58,795 bases of DNA. Origin: RGIG5579 sp045602025 (GTDB lineage: Bacteria; Bacillota; Clostridia; Oscillospirales; SIG627). Under the pieces are notes generated by a model. It was given only the letters and a program-made list of their open reading frames with translations. It was not told the DNA's origin and searched no databases. Location of the stretch: positions 1-58,795 of the forward strand of contig JAZSAT010000019.1 in NCBI GenBank assembly GCA_045602025.1. The letters are read 5' to 3'. Of this stretch, positions 16,596-25,169 are shown in pieces. The first letter of the stretch is position 1; each line of letters opens with the position of its first letter. The position numbers and the translations under genes were made by a program.

Positions 16596-18140
16596 ATGGG
16601 AGAAATGATCATCTGTGTCGCAGCGGCTGTTTCCACTCTGATCATCGGCTTCGTGTGCGGTACGGTTTACCGTAAGCGCATTGCGGAAAAGAAGATCGGC
16701 ACGGCAGAAGGCCAGGCAGCAAAGATCCTGGAAGAGGCCAAGCACGAAGGCGAACAGAGAAAAAAAGAGCTTCTGCTCGAAGCAAAAGAAGAAGCCCTCC
16801 GCAACAAGAATGAAGCGGATCGTGAGATCAAGGAAAGAAGAAACGAAGTTTCCCGCCTTGAAAAAAGAGCCATCCAGAAGGAAGAAAATCTGGATCGCAA
16901 AATGGAGATCTTGGAAAAGAAAGAAGAGACCTTGGAGAAAAAGCTGAAGGAGGCCGAGGAAAAGAAGGCCGAGCTTGATAAGCTCAAGGAAGAAGAGATC
17001 GTCATTTTGGAAAAATGCGCCGGTATTACCGGTGAAGAAGCCAAGAACATCCTCTTTGAACGGTATGAGGCTGAGGCAAAGCATGCCGCATCCATCCGTT
17101 TCCAGGAGATCGAGGCTGAACTGAAGGAGAATGTTGAAAACAAAGCAAGAGATATGATCACAGGTGCCATTCAGCGCATCGCTTCCAACCATGTGACCGA
17201 GGCTACCGTTTCCGTTGTGGCTCTGCCCAACGACGATATGAAGGGCAGACTGATCGGCCGTGAAGGAAGAAACATCCGTACCATTGAGACCCTGACCGGT
17301 GTGGATCTGATCATTGACGATACCCCCGAGGCGATCACCCTCTCCAGCTTTGATCCTATGAGAAGAGAGATCGCAAGACTGACCATTGAAAAATTGATGA
17401 CCGACGGCAGAATCCACCCCGCCCGCATTGAGGAGACGGTGGAAAAGAGCCGCAAAGAGGTGGAGCAGACCATCAAGAGCGAAGGCGAACAGGCCGTGCT
17501 CTCCTGCGGTATCCACAGTATGAATTCCGAACTGATCCGCCTTTTGGGCAGATTGAAGTTCCGTACCAGCTACGGACAGAATGTTCTGAAGCACTCCATT
17601 GAGGTTTCTTACATTGCCGGCATGATCGCAGACGAGCTCGGTCTTGACTCCGCGCTTGCAAGAAGAGCAGGTCTTCTTCACGATATCGGAAAAGCCTTGA
17701 ACCACGAGGTGGAAGGCAGCCATACCCAGATCGGTGCCGATATTGCTAAGAAGTACCGCGAAAACAAAGATGTGATCCACGCCATCGAGGCACACCACAA
17801 CGATATTGAGCCTCAGACCCTTGTTGCAGTGATCGTTCAGGCGGCAGACGCAGTTTCCGCAGCCCGTCCCGGTGCCAGAAGAGAGAATCTGGAGTCTTAC
17901 ATCAAGAGATTGCAGAAGCTGGAGGAGATCGCAAATTCCTACAACGGTGTGGATAAATCCTTTGCCATTCAGGCAGGCAGAGAGCTTCGTCTTATGGTGA
18001 AGCCCGAAATTGTCAACGATGAGAATATGGCATTTATCGCCCACGATATCGCACGCAAGATCGAAGCGGAGATGGAATATCCCGGACAGATCAAGATCCA
18101 TGTGATCCGTGAATCCCGTGCGGTTGAGTACGCAAAATAA
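16596..18140 (+). CDS. rny: Ribonuclease Y
   Basis: Membrane-anchored endoribonuclease that starts mRNA decay. 514 residues from ATG 16596 match the family length. Order: N-terminal membrane helix (about 3-22), long Lys/Glu-rich coiled coil (about 25-200), KH RNA-binding domain (GREGRNIRTIE near 221) and HD domain (HSIEVSYIAG near 331, LLHDIGKA near 361, AIEAHHNDIEP). The AAGGAGGTG site lies 14 bases before this ATG, a long gap; a GTG overlapping that site is in frame, so the start could differ by a few codons. It is followed by ymdB, as in Bacillus. Confidence 0.94.
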   Translation: MGEMIICVAAAVSTLIIGFVCGTVYRKRIAEKKIGTAEGQAAKILEEAKHEGEQRKKELLLEAKEEALRNKNEADREIKERRNEVSRLEKRAIQKEENLDRKMEILEKKEETLEKKLKEAEEKKAELDKLKEEEIVILEKCAGITGEEAKNILFERYEAEAKHAASIRFQEIEAELKENVENKARDMITGAIQRIASNHVTEATVSVVALPNDDMKGRLIGREGRNIRTIETLTGVDLIIDDTPEAITLSSFDPMRREIARLTIEKLMTDGRIHPARIEETVEKSRKEVEQTIKSEGEQAVLSCGIHSMNSELIRLLGRLKFRTSYGQNVLKHSIEVSYIAGMIADELGLDSALARRAGLLHDIGKALNHEVEGSHTQIGADIAKKYRENKDVIHAIEAHHNDIEPQTLVAVIVQAADAVSAARPGARRENLESYIKRLQKLEEIANSYNGVDKSFAIQAGRELRLMVKPEIVNDENMAFIAHDIARKIEAEMEYPGQIKIHVIRESRAVEYAK

Positions 18141-18161
18141 AGAATAGAAAAGACTTGAAGA

Positions 18162-18959
18162 ATGAAAACAAGAGCCTTTCGTTTGCTGTGTTTCGGTGAT
18201 GTGGTTGGAGAAAAGAGCAGTCTTTTTCTTCGGAAACGCCTTCCCTTGTTCCGCAAGGAAAAAAAGGCAGACCTTGTCATCGTAAACGGAGAAAATTCAG
18301 CCCTCCGCGGAGGGATTGATAAGGAATCGGCAGAGCAGCTTTTTGCTGCCGGTGCAGATGTGATCACCACAGGGAATCATGTTTTCAGACAGAGAAGTGT
18401 TTACCATCTTCTGGACGGAGCAGAATCCCTGCTCCGTCCTTGTAATTTTCCCGCTACCTGTCCCGGTAAGGGATATACCCTTGTAAACATTTCCGGTCTG
18501 CGGATCCTTGTGATCAATGTGCAGGGCACTCTTTTTATGGAAAGCCTTGCTTCCCCTTTTGAAACGGTGGAGAGGATCCTGAATCGGGAAGAGGGAAAGT
18601 ATGATTTTGCCCTTTGCGATTTTCACGGAGAAGCAACCAGCGAGAAAAAAGCCTTTGCCACCTATTTTGATTCCCGCATCAGCGCGGTGTGGGGGACACA
18701 TACCCATGTACCTACGGCGGATTTGGGCATTTTACCCGGCGGTACCGGATACATTACGGATCTTGGTATGGTGGGCGGCACGGATTCCGTTTTGGGTATG
18801 AAAAAAGAAATTGCAGTGGAAAAATTCCTCACCCATATGCCCACCTATTACCAGGTGAGTGAAAGTGAGACTGAGGCGTGGGGTGCTTTGTTTGATATTG
18901 ATCCCGAAACGGGAAAATGCGTGAAAACGGAGCAGATCCACCTGACGGAAAAGGAATAG
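18162..18959 (+). CDS. ymdB: YmdB-family metallophosphoesterase
   Basis: 265 residues. Calcineurin-like phosphoesterase of the YmdB/TIGR00282 type; the Bacillus protein hydrolyses 2',3'-cyclic nucleotides and affects RNase Y-dependent RNA levels. Metal-site motifs: CFGDVVGE (Asp), VNGENSALRGG (Asn/Glu), TTGNHVFRQ (Asn-His), DFHGEATSEK and GTHTHVPTAD. The gene starts 21 bases after rny, an arrangement conserved in Bacillota. It is probably co-transcribed with rny and mfd. It is slightly divergent at the C-terminus but complete. Confidence 0.9.
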   Translation: MKTRAFRLLCFGDVVGEKSSLFLRKRLPLFRKEKKADLVIVNGENSALRGGIDKESAEQLFAAGADVITTGNHVFRQRSVYHLLDGAESLLRPCNFPATCPGKGYTLVNISGLRILVINVQGTLFMESLASPFETVERILNREEGKYDFALCDFHGEATSEKKAFATYFDSRISAVWGTHTHVPTADLGILPGGTGYITDLGMVGGTDSVLGMKKEIAVEKFLTHMPTYYQVSESETEAWGALFDIDPETGKCVKTEQIHLTEKE

Positions 18960-18974
18960 TTTTCAAGGAGAGAT

Positions 18975-21900
18975 ATGTATCTGACAGATCTTTTGCAGAA
19001 GGAAAAGGATTTTTTGCCTCTTCTTTCTGCCTTGAAAAAAGAGAATAAGCCTGTCCTTGTAACGGGGATCACCTCAAGCATCAAAGCCTTGTTCCCCGCG
19101 GCGGTGATCGCAAAGACCGATGAAAAAGCCTTGATCCTTCTTCACGATGAAGGAGAGGCGAAGCGTTTCCATAAGGCTCTTTCATCGGTCTTTTCCGGCG
19201 CGCTCTTTTTCCCGGCAAGAGATTTTTCTCTTGTGCGGGTAGACTCTGCAAGCCGAGAGTTTTCCTTGGAAAGACTCAAGGCCTTATCCCGTATTTCCTG
19301 CGGCGATTTTGACCTTGTGGTTACAACCTTTGAGGCCGCCTGTCAGGCAACCATGCCTCCGGAGGTAATGGCGCGCTGCAGAAGAAAGCTTGCCGTTGGG
19401 GATGAAATTTCAAAAGAAGCCCTTCTTTCCCATCTTTCGGAAAGCGGGTATGAATCCACTCATCGGGTAGAGGGTCCGGGGCAGTTTGCCACCCGCGGAG
19501 ATATTGTAGATGTATTTCTTGCAGGAGAAGAAAGGCCCTGCCGAATCGAGCTGTTCGGCGACGAGATCGACGGGATGGGAACCTTTGATATTCTGTCTCA
19601 AAGAAGGATCGAAAACATTCAGGAAGTGATCCTGACGCCTGCCCGTGAGATCAATTTTTCCCAAAAGGATAAGGAGACTGTTTGCGCCTATCTGAAGGAA
19701 GAAATGGAAAAAAGTCTCCCTGAGGAAAAGGAAAAGAGAGTATTCATCCGTTCTCTTTTGGAGAGGATCCGCTCGGGAATGGAATTTGCGGGGGATCTGT
19801 TTCTTCCGCTTATTTACCGCTTTTCCACCCTGTTTGATTATTTTAAAGACGAATTGATCTTCCTTTACGGCCAAAGCGAAGGAGAAAACAGTCTGGATAT
19901 CTCTCAAAAGCTTTTACAGGAGGAGCTTCGTGCTCTCTTTGAAAGCAACAAGACTCTCCTTCCACCGGAAGAAATACGCCTTTTGATGGACTTTGATGAT
20001 CTGTCCAGGGTTCTTTTGGAAAAACGAGTTCTTTTGATGGAAAACTTTTTTGCGGGAAAAAGCAAGATCCCGCCCAGCGGTATTTTTCAGTTTGTGACCC
20101 GAACCACCCCCTCCTCCTTCCGTGATATGCAGACCCTTTCGGAGGATGTAAAAAATCTTCATGAGGAAGGGTACAAAACGCTTGTTTTGTGTGAAAATTC
20201 CCTTTCTCAAAAGACTCTTTCCGATTTCTTTGAAGAAAACAAAATACCCGTCAAGCCTTTTTTGGAGGAAGAACAGGAGATCGGGGAAAACACCGCTTAT
20301 CTTTTCACCTCCTCCTTCCCGGGGGCAGAGCTGATCTCCGACGGGTTTTCTCTGTCTACCTCCCGTCTTGTGGTGCTGAAGGATACCTCTTCTCCCACGC
20401 TTTCCAAAAAAATAAGGAAAAAAGACAAAAGCGGCGTGAAAAATACCGCCAAGCAAAAGATCTTATCGTTCCAGGATCTGGCAGTTGGGGATTATGTGGT
20501 CCATGCAGGCCACGGCATCGGTATTTTCCGCGGTGTGGAAAAAATGCGCTCTGCCGACGGGTCCCTGAAGGATTTTATTAAGATCTCCTATGCAGGAAGC
20601 GATGTACTGTATGTACCTTGTGCAAATCTTGACTCCGTTTCCAAATATATCGGCCCGAAAAGCGATTCGGGAAGTCTGAAGCTGAATAAGCTTGGTGGCA
20701 ACGAATGGCATAAGGCAAAGACCCGCGCAAGATCCGGTGCCAAGGATATTGCAAAACAGCTGATCGCCCTTTACGCCGCAAGGCAGAAAATGAAGGGCTA
20801 TGCCTTTTCTCCCGATACCACCTGGCAAGGGGAGTTTGAGGAAGCCTTCCCCTATGGGGAAACGGAGTCCCAGCTTCGCGCTACAAGAGAGATCAAGGAG
20901 GATATGGAAAAAGGTCTTCCTATGGACAGGCTCCTTTGCGGCGATGTAGGCTTTGGCAAGACCGAGGTAGCCCTGCGCGGCGTATTCAAGTGTGTGATGG
21001 ATTCCAAGCAGGCGGCAATCCTGGTGCCTACCACCATCCTTGCCTGGCAGCACTATCAGACCCTTTTAAGCCGCTTCCGCGGGTATCCCGTTCGGATCGA
21101 AATGCTTTCCCGCTTCCGTACCAAAAAAGAGCAGACGCAGATTTTAAAAAAGCTTTCTGACGGACAGATCGATATTTTGGTGGGTACCCACAGGCTCCTG
21201 CAGCCGGATGTGAAGTTTTCCGATCTGGGCTTTCTTGTGATCGATGAGGAGCAGAGATTCGGTGTGACTCACAAGGAAAGGCTGAAAGAATTATCCCGCG
21301 GGGTCGATGTTCTGACCCTGACGGCAACCCCCATTCCCCGCACCCTGAATATGGCCCTTGGCGGCATTAAGGATATGAGCCTTTTAGAGGAGGCTCCCGA
21401 AGACCGATTCCCCGTGCAGACCTATGTTTTGGAATACGACCGCAGTCTTGTGGCAGAGGCTATCCGAAGAGAGCTTCGCCGCGGGGGACAGGTATTCTAT
21501 CTTCACAATAACATCGAAGAGTTGCAAAGCCTTCGTCCCTGGTTGGAGAGGGAATTTCCCGATGCCTCCGTTTCCGTTGCCCACGGCAAAATGGATAAGG
21601 ACTCTCTTTCCGATATCTGGAAGGATATGATGGACCACAAGGTGGATATTCTCCTTTGTACCACCATTATTGAGACCGGTGTAGACCTTCCCGATGCCAA
21701 TACGCTGATCATGGAAAATGCCGATCACTTCGGGCTCTCTCAGCTCCACCAAATCCGCGGCCGCGTGGGCAGAAGCGATCGCAAGGCCTATGCATACCTC
21801 ACCTATAAAAAAGGAAAGACCCTTTCTGAGATCTCGGTAAAACGCCTGGAGGCCATTCGGGAATACACCAAATTCGGCGCAGGCTTCCAGATCGCCCTTC

Positions 21901-22505
21901 GCGATCTTGAGATCCGCGGTGCGGGAAATCTTTTGGGTGCAGAGCAGTCAGGGCATCTTGACAGCGTAGGTTATGATATGTTTATGAAGATCTTAAACGA
22001 CGCGGTTCTGGAGGAAAAAGGCGAGGAGGTAAAGCCTCGCTCCGAATGCGTTGTGGATCTTTCCCTTGACGGCTATATTCCCGAAAAATATGTGCCCTAT
22101 CCTGCGGAGAGAATGGATCTTTACCGAAAGATCGCATCCATTCGCACCAAGGAGGACGCGGAGGACCTGACCGATGAAATGCTTGACCGCTTTGGGGATC
22201 TGCCCCGTTCGGTGGAGAATCTTTTCAAGGTTTCACTTTTAAGAAGCAGTGCCGAGGAGGTCTACTGCGAGAAGATCACCCAAAAGGGACAAAAGATCAC
22301 CTTTACCTTTGGGGAGATCCCCCACGAAGTGCTCCTTTTGCTGTCGGCAGTTTACGCTTCCCGCTTGGCGCTGTCCTTTACGGCACCCATGTCTGCTACC
22401 CTTACCTTAAAGCAAAAGGAAGCGGCACTTTCCGCTGCTGAGGAATTTTGCCATCACTTAACACAGTTTTTGAAAGAAACAGAAGAGAAAGGAAACAAAA
22501 AATGA
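18975..22505 (+). CDS. mfd: Transcription-repair coupling factor Mfd
   Basis: ATP-dependent translocase that removes stalled RNA polymerase and recruits UvrA. 1176 residues, the normal length. Domains: UvrB-like N-terminal region (about 1-340), RNA-polymerase-interacting domain near 490-560 (VGDYVVHAGHGIGIFRGVEK), superfamily 2 helicase with Walker A GDVGFGKTEVALRG near 655, DEEQRFGV near 756, TATPIPRTLNMAL, and QIRGRVGRSDRKAYAYL, and the C-terminal TRCF domain. The ATG has a CAAGGAGAG site. The stop overlaps the next gene by an ATGA. Confidence 0.96.
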   Translation: MYLTDLLQKEKDFLPLLSALKKENKPVLVTGITSSIKALFPAAVIAKTDEKALILLHDEGEAKRFHKALSSVFSGALFFPARDFSLVRVDSASREFSLERLKALSRISCGDFDLVVTTFEAACQATMPPEVMARCRRKLAVGDEISKEALLSHLSESGYESTHRVEGPGQFATRGDIVDVFLAGEERPCRIELFGDEIDGMGTFDILSQRRIENIQEVILTPAREINFSQKDKETVCAYLKEEMEKSLPEEKEKRVFIRSLLERIRSGMEFAGDLFLPLIYRFSTLFDYFKDELIFLYGQSEGENSLDISQKLLQEELRALFESNKTLLPPEEIRLLMDFDDLSRVLLEKRVLLMENFFAGKSKIPPSGIFQFVTRTTPSSFRDMQTLSEDVKNLHEEGYKTLVLCENSLSQKTLSDFFEENKIPVKPFLEEEQEIGENTAYLFTSSFPGAELISDGFSLSTSRLVVLKDTSSPTLSKKIRKKDKSGVKNTAKQKILSFQDLAVGDYVVHAGHGIGIFRGVEKMRSADGSLKDFIKISYAGSDVLYVPCANLDSVSKYIGPKSDSGSLKLNKLGGNEWHKAKTRARSGAKDIAKQLIALYAARQKMKGYAFSPDTTWQGEFEEAFPYGETESQLRATREIKEDMEKGLPMDRLLCGDVGFGKTEVALRGVFKCVMDSKQAAILVPTTILAWQHYQTLLSRFRGYPVRIEMLSRFRTKKEQTQILKKLSDGQIDILVGTHRLLQPDVKFSDLGFLVIDEEQRFGVTHKERLKELSRGVDVLTLTATPIPRTLNMALGGIKDMSLLEEAPEDRFPVQTYVLEYDRSLVAEAIRRELRRGGQVFYLHNNIEELQSLRPWLEREFPDASVSVAHGKMDKDSLSDIWKDMMDHKVDILLCTTIIETGVDLPDANTLIMENADHFGLSQLHQIRGRVGRSDRKAYAYLTYKKGKTLSEISVKRLEAIREYTKFGAGFQIALRDLEIRGAGNLLGAEQSGHLDSVGYDMFMKILNDAVLEEKGEEVKPRSECVVDLSLDGYIPEKYVPYPAERMDLYRKIASIRTKEDAEDLTDEMLDRFGDLPRSVENLFKVSLLRSSAEEVYCEKITQKGQKITFTFGEIPHEVLLLLSAVYASRLALSFTAPMSATLTLKQKEAALSAAEEFCHHLTQFLKETEEKGNKK

Positions 22506-23581
22506 AAAAAAGCCATATTCGCTTTACGGCCTTTGTTTTGATCCTGGTGCTTTTGGCACTGCCTTTGGCGGCTTGCTCCGGTGTGAACAAAACAGCCGCG
22601 GTCAAATATGAAAAAGGTCAGGTGAGCTGTGCCCTTTATCAGTATTTGTGCTCTCTGAAGAAAACGGAATATCTTTACGAGGCCTACGGGATCACCTCGT
22701 CCGATATGTCCTCCTCTCAGCTTCAGGATAATCCTGCTATCTGGGCTGCCAAGGCTGCCGACGGTTCTACTGTGGCAGATACCTTGAAGGGTGAGGTTCT
22801 TGACGATGTAAAGCTCCTTCTTTATATGAAAAATATTGCAGAAAAAGAAGGCTATCAGCTTGACAGTGAGAAGAAGGCTCTTGTAAAAGGGGAATTCGAC
22901 AAAATGGTGGCAAATTTCGGCAGCAAGGGTGATTTCAACAAGGAAATGGAAAAATACGGCATCAATTACGATGAGATGCTGGAATACAATTACTTGCAGG
23001 CCATTGCTTATCAGGGAATGCAGCTTCTTTTCGGAGAAAGCGGAACCATGAAGATTACGGCTTCCTCTGCGGAAAAATATTTTGAAGGCAATTATCTAAC
23101 TGCATCTTACCTGTTTATCAATACCAAAAACAAGACCTATTCCAACGGAAAGGTGGTTGCCCTTCCTCAGGAGGAAAAGGATGCGAAGATCGCCCTTGCG
23201 GCAGATGTATTTCAAAGAGCTGAATCAGGAGAAGATTTTGCCTCTCTTGTGATGAACCATTCCGATTCCTCCCGTGATGAAAGCCTTGCAAAAGACGGAA
23301 TTACCTTCAAAAAAGGAAGCTTTGTAAACCGTGATGCGGAAAAGAAGCTTTTGGAAATGAAGAGCGGAGAGATCGCCCGTGTGGATACTGATGGCGGTGT
23401 ATATATCCTTCTGAAAAAGGACTTGGATAAAAAGTATTTTGAAACTGCTGAAAGCAGCATCATCACCGAGCTGGAAGAGGTGAAAAAATTCTCTCTTGTT
23501 TCCGAGATGGAAGACAAATTCAAATTAAAGACGGAATTTTTCAACGAGCTTGATATTGCCCAGATTCCCCATGTAGTATAA
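22502..23581 (+). CDS. PrsA-like parvulin foldase lipoprotein
   Basis: 359 residues from ATG 22502, overlapping the mfd stop. The type II signal peptide has lipobox LPLAACSG near residue 22, so it is a predicted extracytoplasmic lipoprotein. It resembles PrsA/SurA peptidyl-prolyl isomerases: an N-terminal helical chaperone region (about 40-195) and a C-terminal parvulin-like segment (DVFQRAESGEDFASLVMNHS, then LLEMKSGEIARVDTDGGVYI). Such proteins fold exported proteins. Catalytic residues of the parvulin domain are not obvious, so it may act mainly as a chaperone. The stop codon sits inside the start of a dispersed element. Confidence 0.78.
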   Translation: MKKSHIRFTAFVLILVLLALPLAACSGVNKTAAVKYEKGQVSCALYQYLCSLKKTEYLYEAYGITSSDMSSSQLQDNPAIWAAKAADGSTVADTLKGEVLDDVKLLLYMKNIAEKEGYQLDSEKKALVKGEFDKMVANFGSKGDFNKEMEKYGINYDEMLEYNYLQAIAYQGMQLLFGESGTMKITASSAEKYFEGNYLTASYLFINTKNKTYSNGKVVALPQEEKDAKIALAADVFQRAESGEDFASLVMNHSDSSRDESLAKDGITFKKGSFVNRDAEKKLLEMKSGEIARVDTDGGVYILLKKDLDKKYFETAESSIITELEEVKKFSLVSEMEDKFKLKTEFFNELDIAQIPHVV

Positions 23582-24020
23582 AACTTTGTAAAATCGGCTG
23601 CGGCCTCGTTCCACATCGGAGAAAACCTCAGTCACTTACGAAAGTAAACTCCTTCGGCTTTCCCTTGTGCGCCTCGCCTCGCTCGATTTTACTGCGTTTT
23701 TATTTTTGGATAAATCGGCTGCGGCTTCGTTCCACATCGGAGAAAACCTCAGTCATTTACGAAAGTAAACTCCTTCGGCTTTCCCTTGTGCGCCTTGCCT
23801 CGCTCGATTTTACTGCGTTTTATGGTTTTTCGATAAATCGGCCCTGCTTTCTTTTGAAAAAAAGTGACACCCCAAAACTTGTTTTGGCAGGTGGAACTTT
23901 CACCGGCGGGAAAGTAGGCAAAGAAAACTTCCGGCAAAAAAAGATAAAAAAGGAATACAGATCCAAAGTTATCGATCAATGGTCATAAGTTTTTCGGTTC
24001 CTTTTTCTCGAAAAAGGAAC
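23579..24020 (+). repeat. Composite dispersed element with a tandem 121-base duplication
   Basis: No credible gene lies in these roughly 440 bases. A unit starting AAATCGGCTGCGGC begins at 23591 and again at 23712; a truncated third start (AAATCGGCC) is at 23835. The two full units are nearly identical. A hairpin segment, AAAGTAGGCAAAGAAAACTT, an AAAAAGATAAAAAAGGAATA block and an inverted repeat of TTCCTTTTTCTCGAAAAAGGAA follow. Parts recur at 1003-1186, 11296-11549 and 55547-55800. Confidence 0.75.
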
Positions 24021-24033
24021 AAAGGAACAACAA

Positions 24034-24060
24034 AAAAGCACCCGAAAGGGTGCTTTTTAT
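24034..24060. terminator. Bidirectional terminator between prsA-like gene and rnfD
   Basis: AAAAAGCACCC GAAA GGGTGCTTTTT forms a perfect stem flanked by A and T runs. It lies at the very 3' end of rnfD and can serve both convergent genes. Confidence 0.82.
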
Positions 24061-25169
24061 TATTTCTTTTTGTATTTTTCGGGAAGGGCTTTGATTTTTA
24101 TCCAAAGCTCTTTTCCTTTTTCGGCAAGACTCTTTCCGAGAATTTTTCCATTTTCCCAAAGGAGATCGAGGTTTTCGGGAAGTGATTTGAAAAAGCCCTT
24201 TTGCCCGTAGGGGCGGGGCTTGCAGAGAAGGTCCAGAGGGCGTGCCAGAAGATTGCCGATGAGGATGGCAAACACCACACCCTGAACCCCTGCGCCGATC
24301 TGACGGAAGAGAACGGTCAAAACGCCGCAAAGGATACCGTAGAAGATCATGCCCCAGGTGGTAACGGGGCATGAGGGAGGATCGGTAGAAAGGAAGATGG
24401 CTCCCAGCATAATGCCGCCGGACAGAATGGAGGAAAGGGCAAATGAAAACACATTGGCATCTCCCGCAAAGAGAAGGGAAAGAAGAAAAGCACTACCAAG
24501 GAAGGTAATGGGAATATGCCAGGTGATAACGCGCCTTACCAAAAGATACAAAAGCCCGGCGAAAAGAAGAATGGCGGAGATCTCGCCCATATTACCGGGG
24601 ATATTGCCTACGATCAGATCCGAAAAGGAAAGGGGTTGGAAGGGCTCTTCTTTTAAGATCACAAGGGGAGAGGGGGAGAGATTTGCTTCCAAAACCTTTT
24701 TGGAAAGAGAAATATCAAAGGGGGGTAATTTTGCAAAGGGCATTGTAAAAAGGCTCATTTGCTTTGAGAAAACAAGGAGAAGGACGGCCTTTGCAAAGAG
24801 AGTGGGATTTAAAAAGCATTTTCCGAAAACGCTTCCAAGGCCCTTGGCAAATACGGTGGAAAGGATTGCGCCGATGGGAATGATCCAGAAGGGTGCGCCC
24901 ACCGGTAAAAGAAGGGCGAAGATGATGCCCGATACGGCGGCGGAATAGTCCTTGAACAGAAGGCCTTTTTTAAACAGAAAGCGGAAAAGAAATTCGGAGA
25001 AGGTAAAGAAGAAGATGCAAAGCACCGTGCTTACAATACTTCTGAGACCGAATACATAAAAACCCCAGATGAGAGCCGGTGTCAGCGCAATGCACATATC
25101 CAGCATCATACTGCTCAAAGAATCCTCGTGGCGCAGAAAAGGAGCCGAGATTTTTTTACTGTTTTCCAT
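24060..25169 (-). CDS. rnfD: RnfD-like membrane subunit with degenerate flavinylation site
   Basis: 369 residues with about nine membrane helices; a subunit of the Rnf ferredoxin:NAD oxidoreductase, which pumps Na+ or H+. Family motifs include GIIFALLLPVGAPFWIIPIG, VGNIPGNMGEISAI and AIFLSTDPPSCP. The covalent-FMN motif of RnfD, normally of the D-x-x-S/T-G-A-T type before PL, is here EANLSPSPL near 160-167: the Asp, Gly and Ala are lost and a Ser replaces the Thr. The C-terminal Lys-rich tail is long. The start overlaps rnfC by 14 bases. A terminator follows directly, so rnfG, E, A and B do not follow as they do in the usual operon. Confidence 0.85.
   Translation of the reverse strand: MENSKKISAPFLRHEDSLSSMMLDMCIALTPALIWGFYVFGLRSIVSTVLCIFFFTFSEFLFRFLFKKGLLFKDYSAAVSGIIFALLLPVGAPFWIIPIGAILSTVFAKGLGSVFGKCFLNPTLFAKAVLLLVFSKQMSLFTMPFAKLPPFDISLSKKVLEANLSPSPLVILKEEPFQPLSFSDLIVGNIPGNMGEISAILLFAGLLYLLVRRVITWHIPITFLGSAFLLSLLFAGDANVFSFALSSILSGGIMLGAIFLSTDPPSCPVTTWGMIFYGILCGVLTVLFRQIGAGVQGVVFAILIGNLLARPLDLLCKPRPYGQKGFFKSLPENLDLLWENGKILGKSLAEKGKELWIKIKALPEKYKKK

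Noticed and set aside
16257..18101. A 614-codon open frame antisense to rny and the end of tepA
   Set aside because: It covers a certain RNase Y gene and crosses the intergenic promoter; no recognisable domains.
23591..23840. CRISPR array
   Set aside because: Only two full units and one truncated unit of about 121 bases, directly abutting and without unique spacers.
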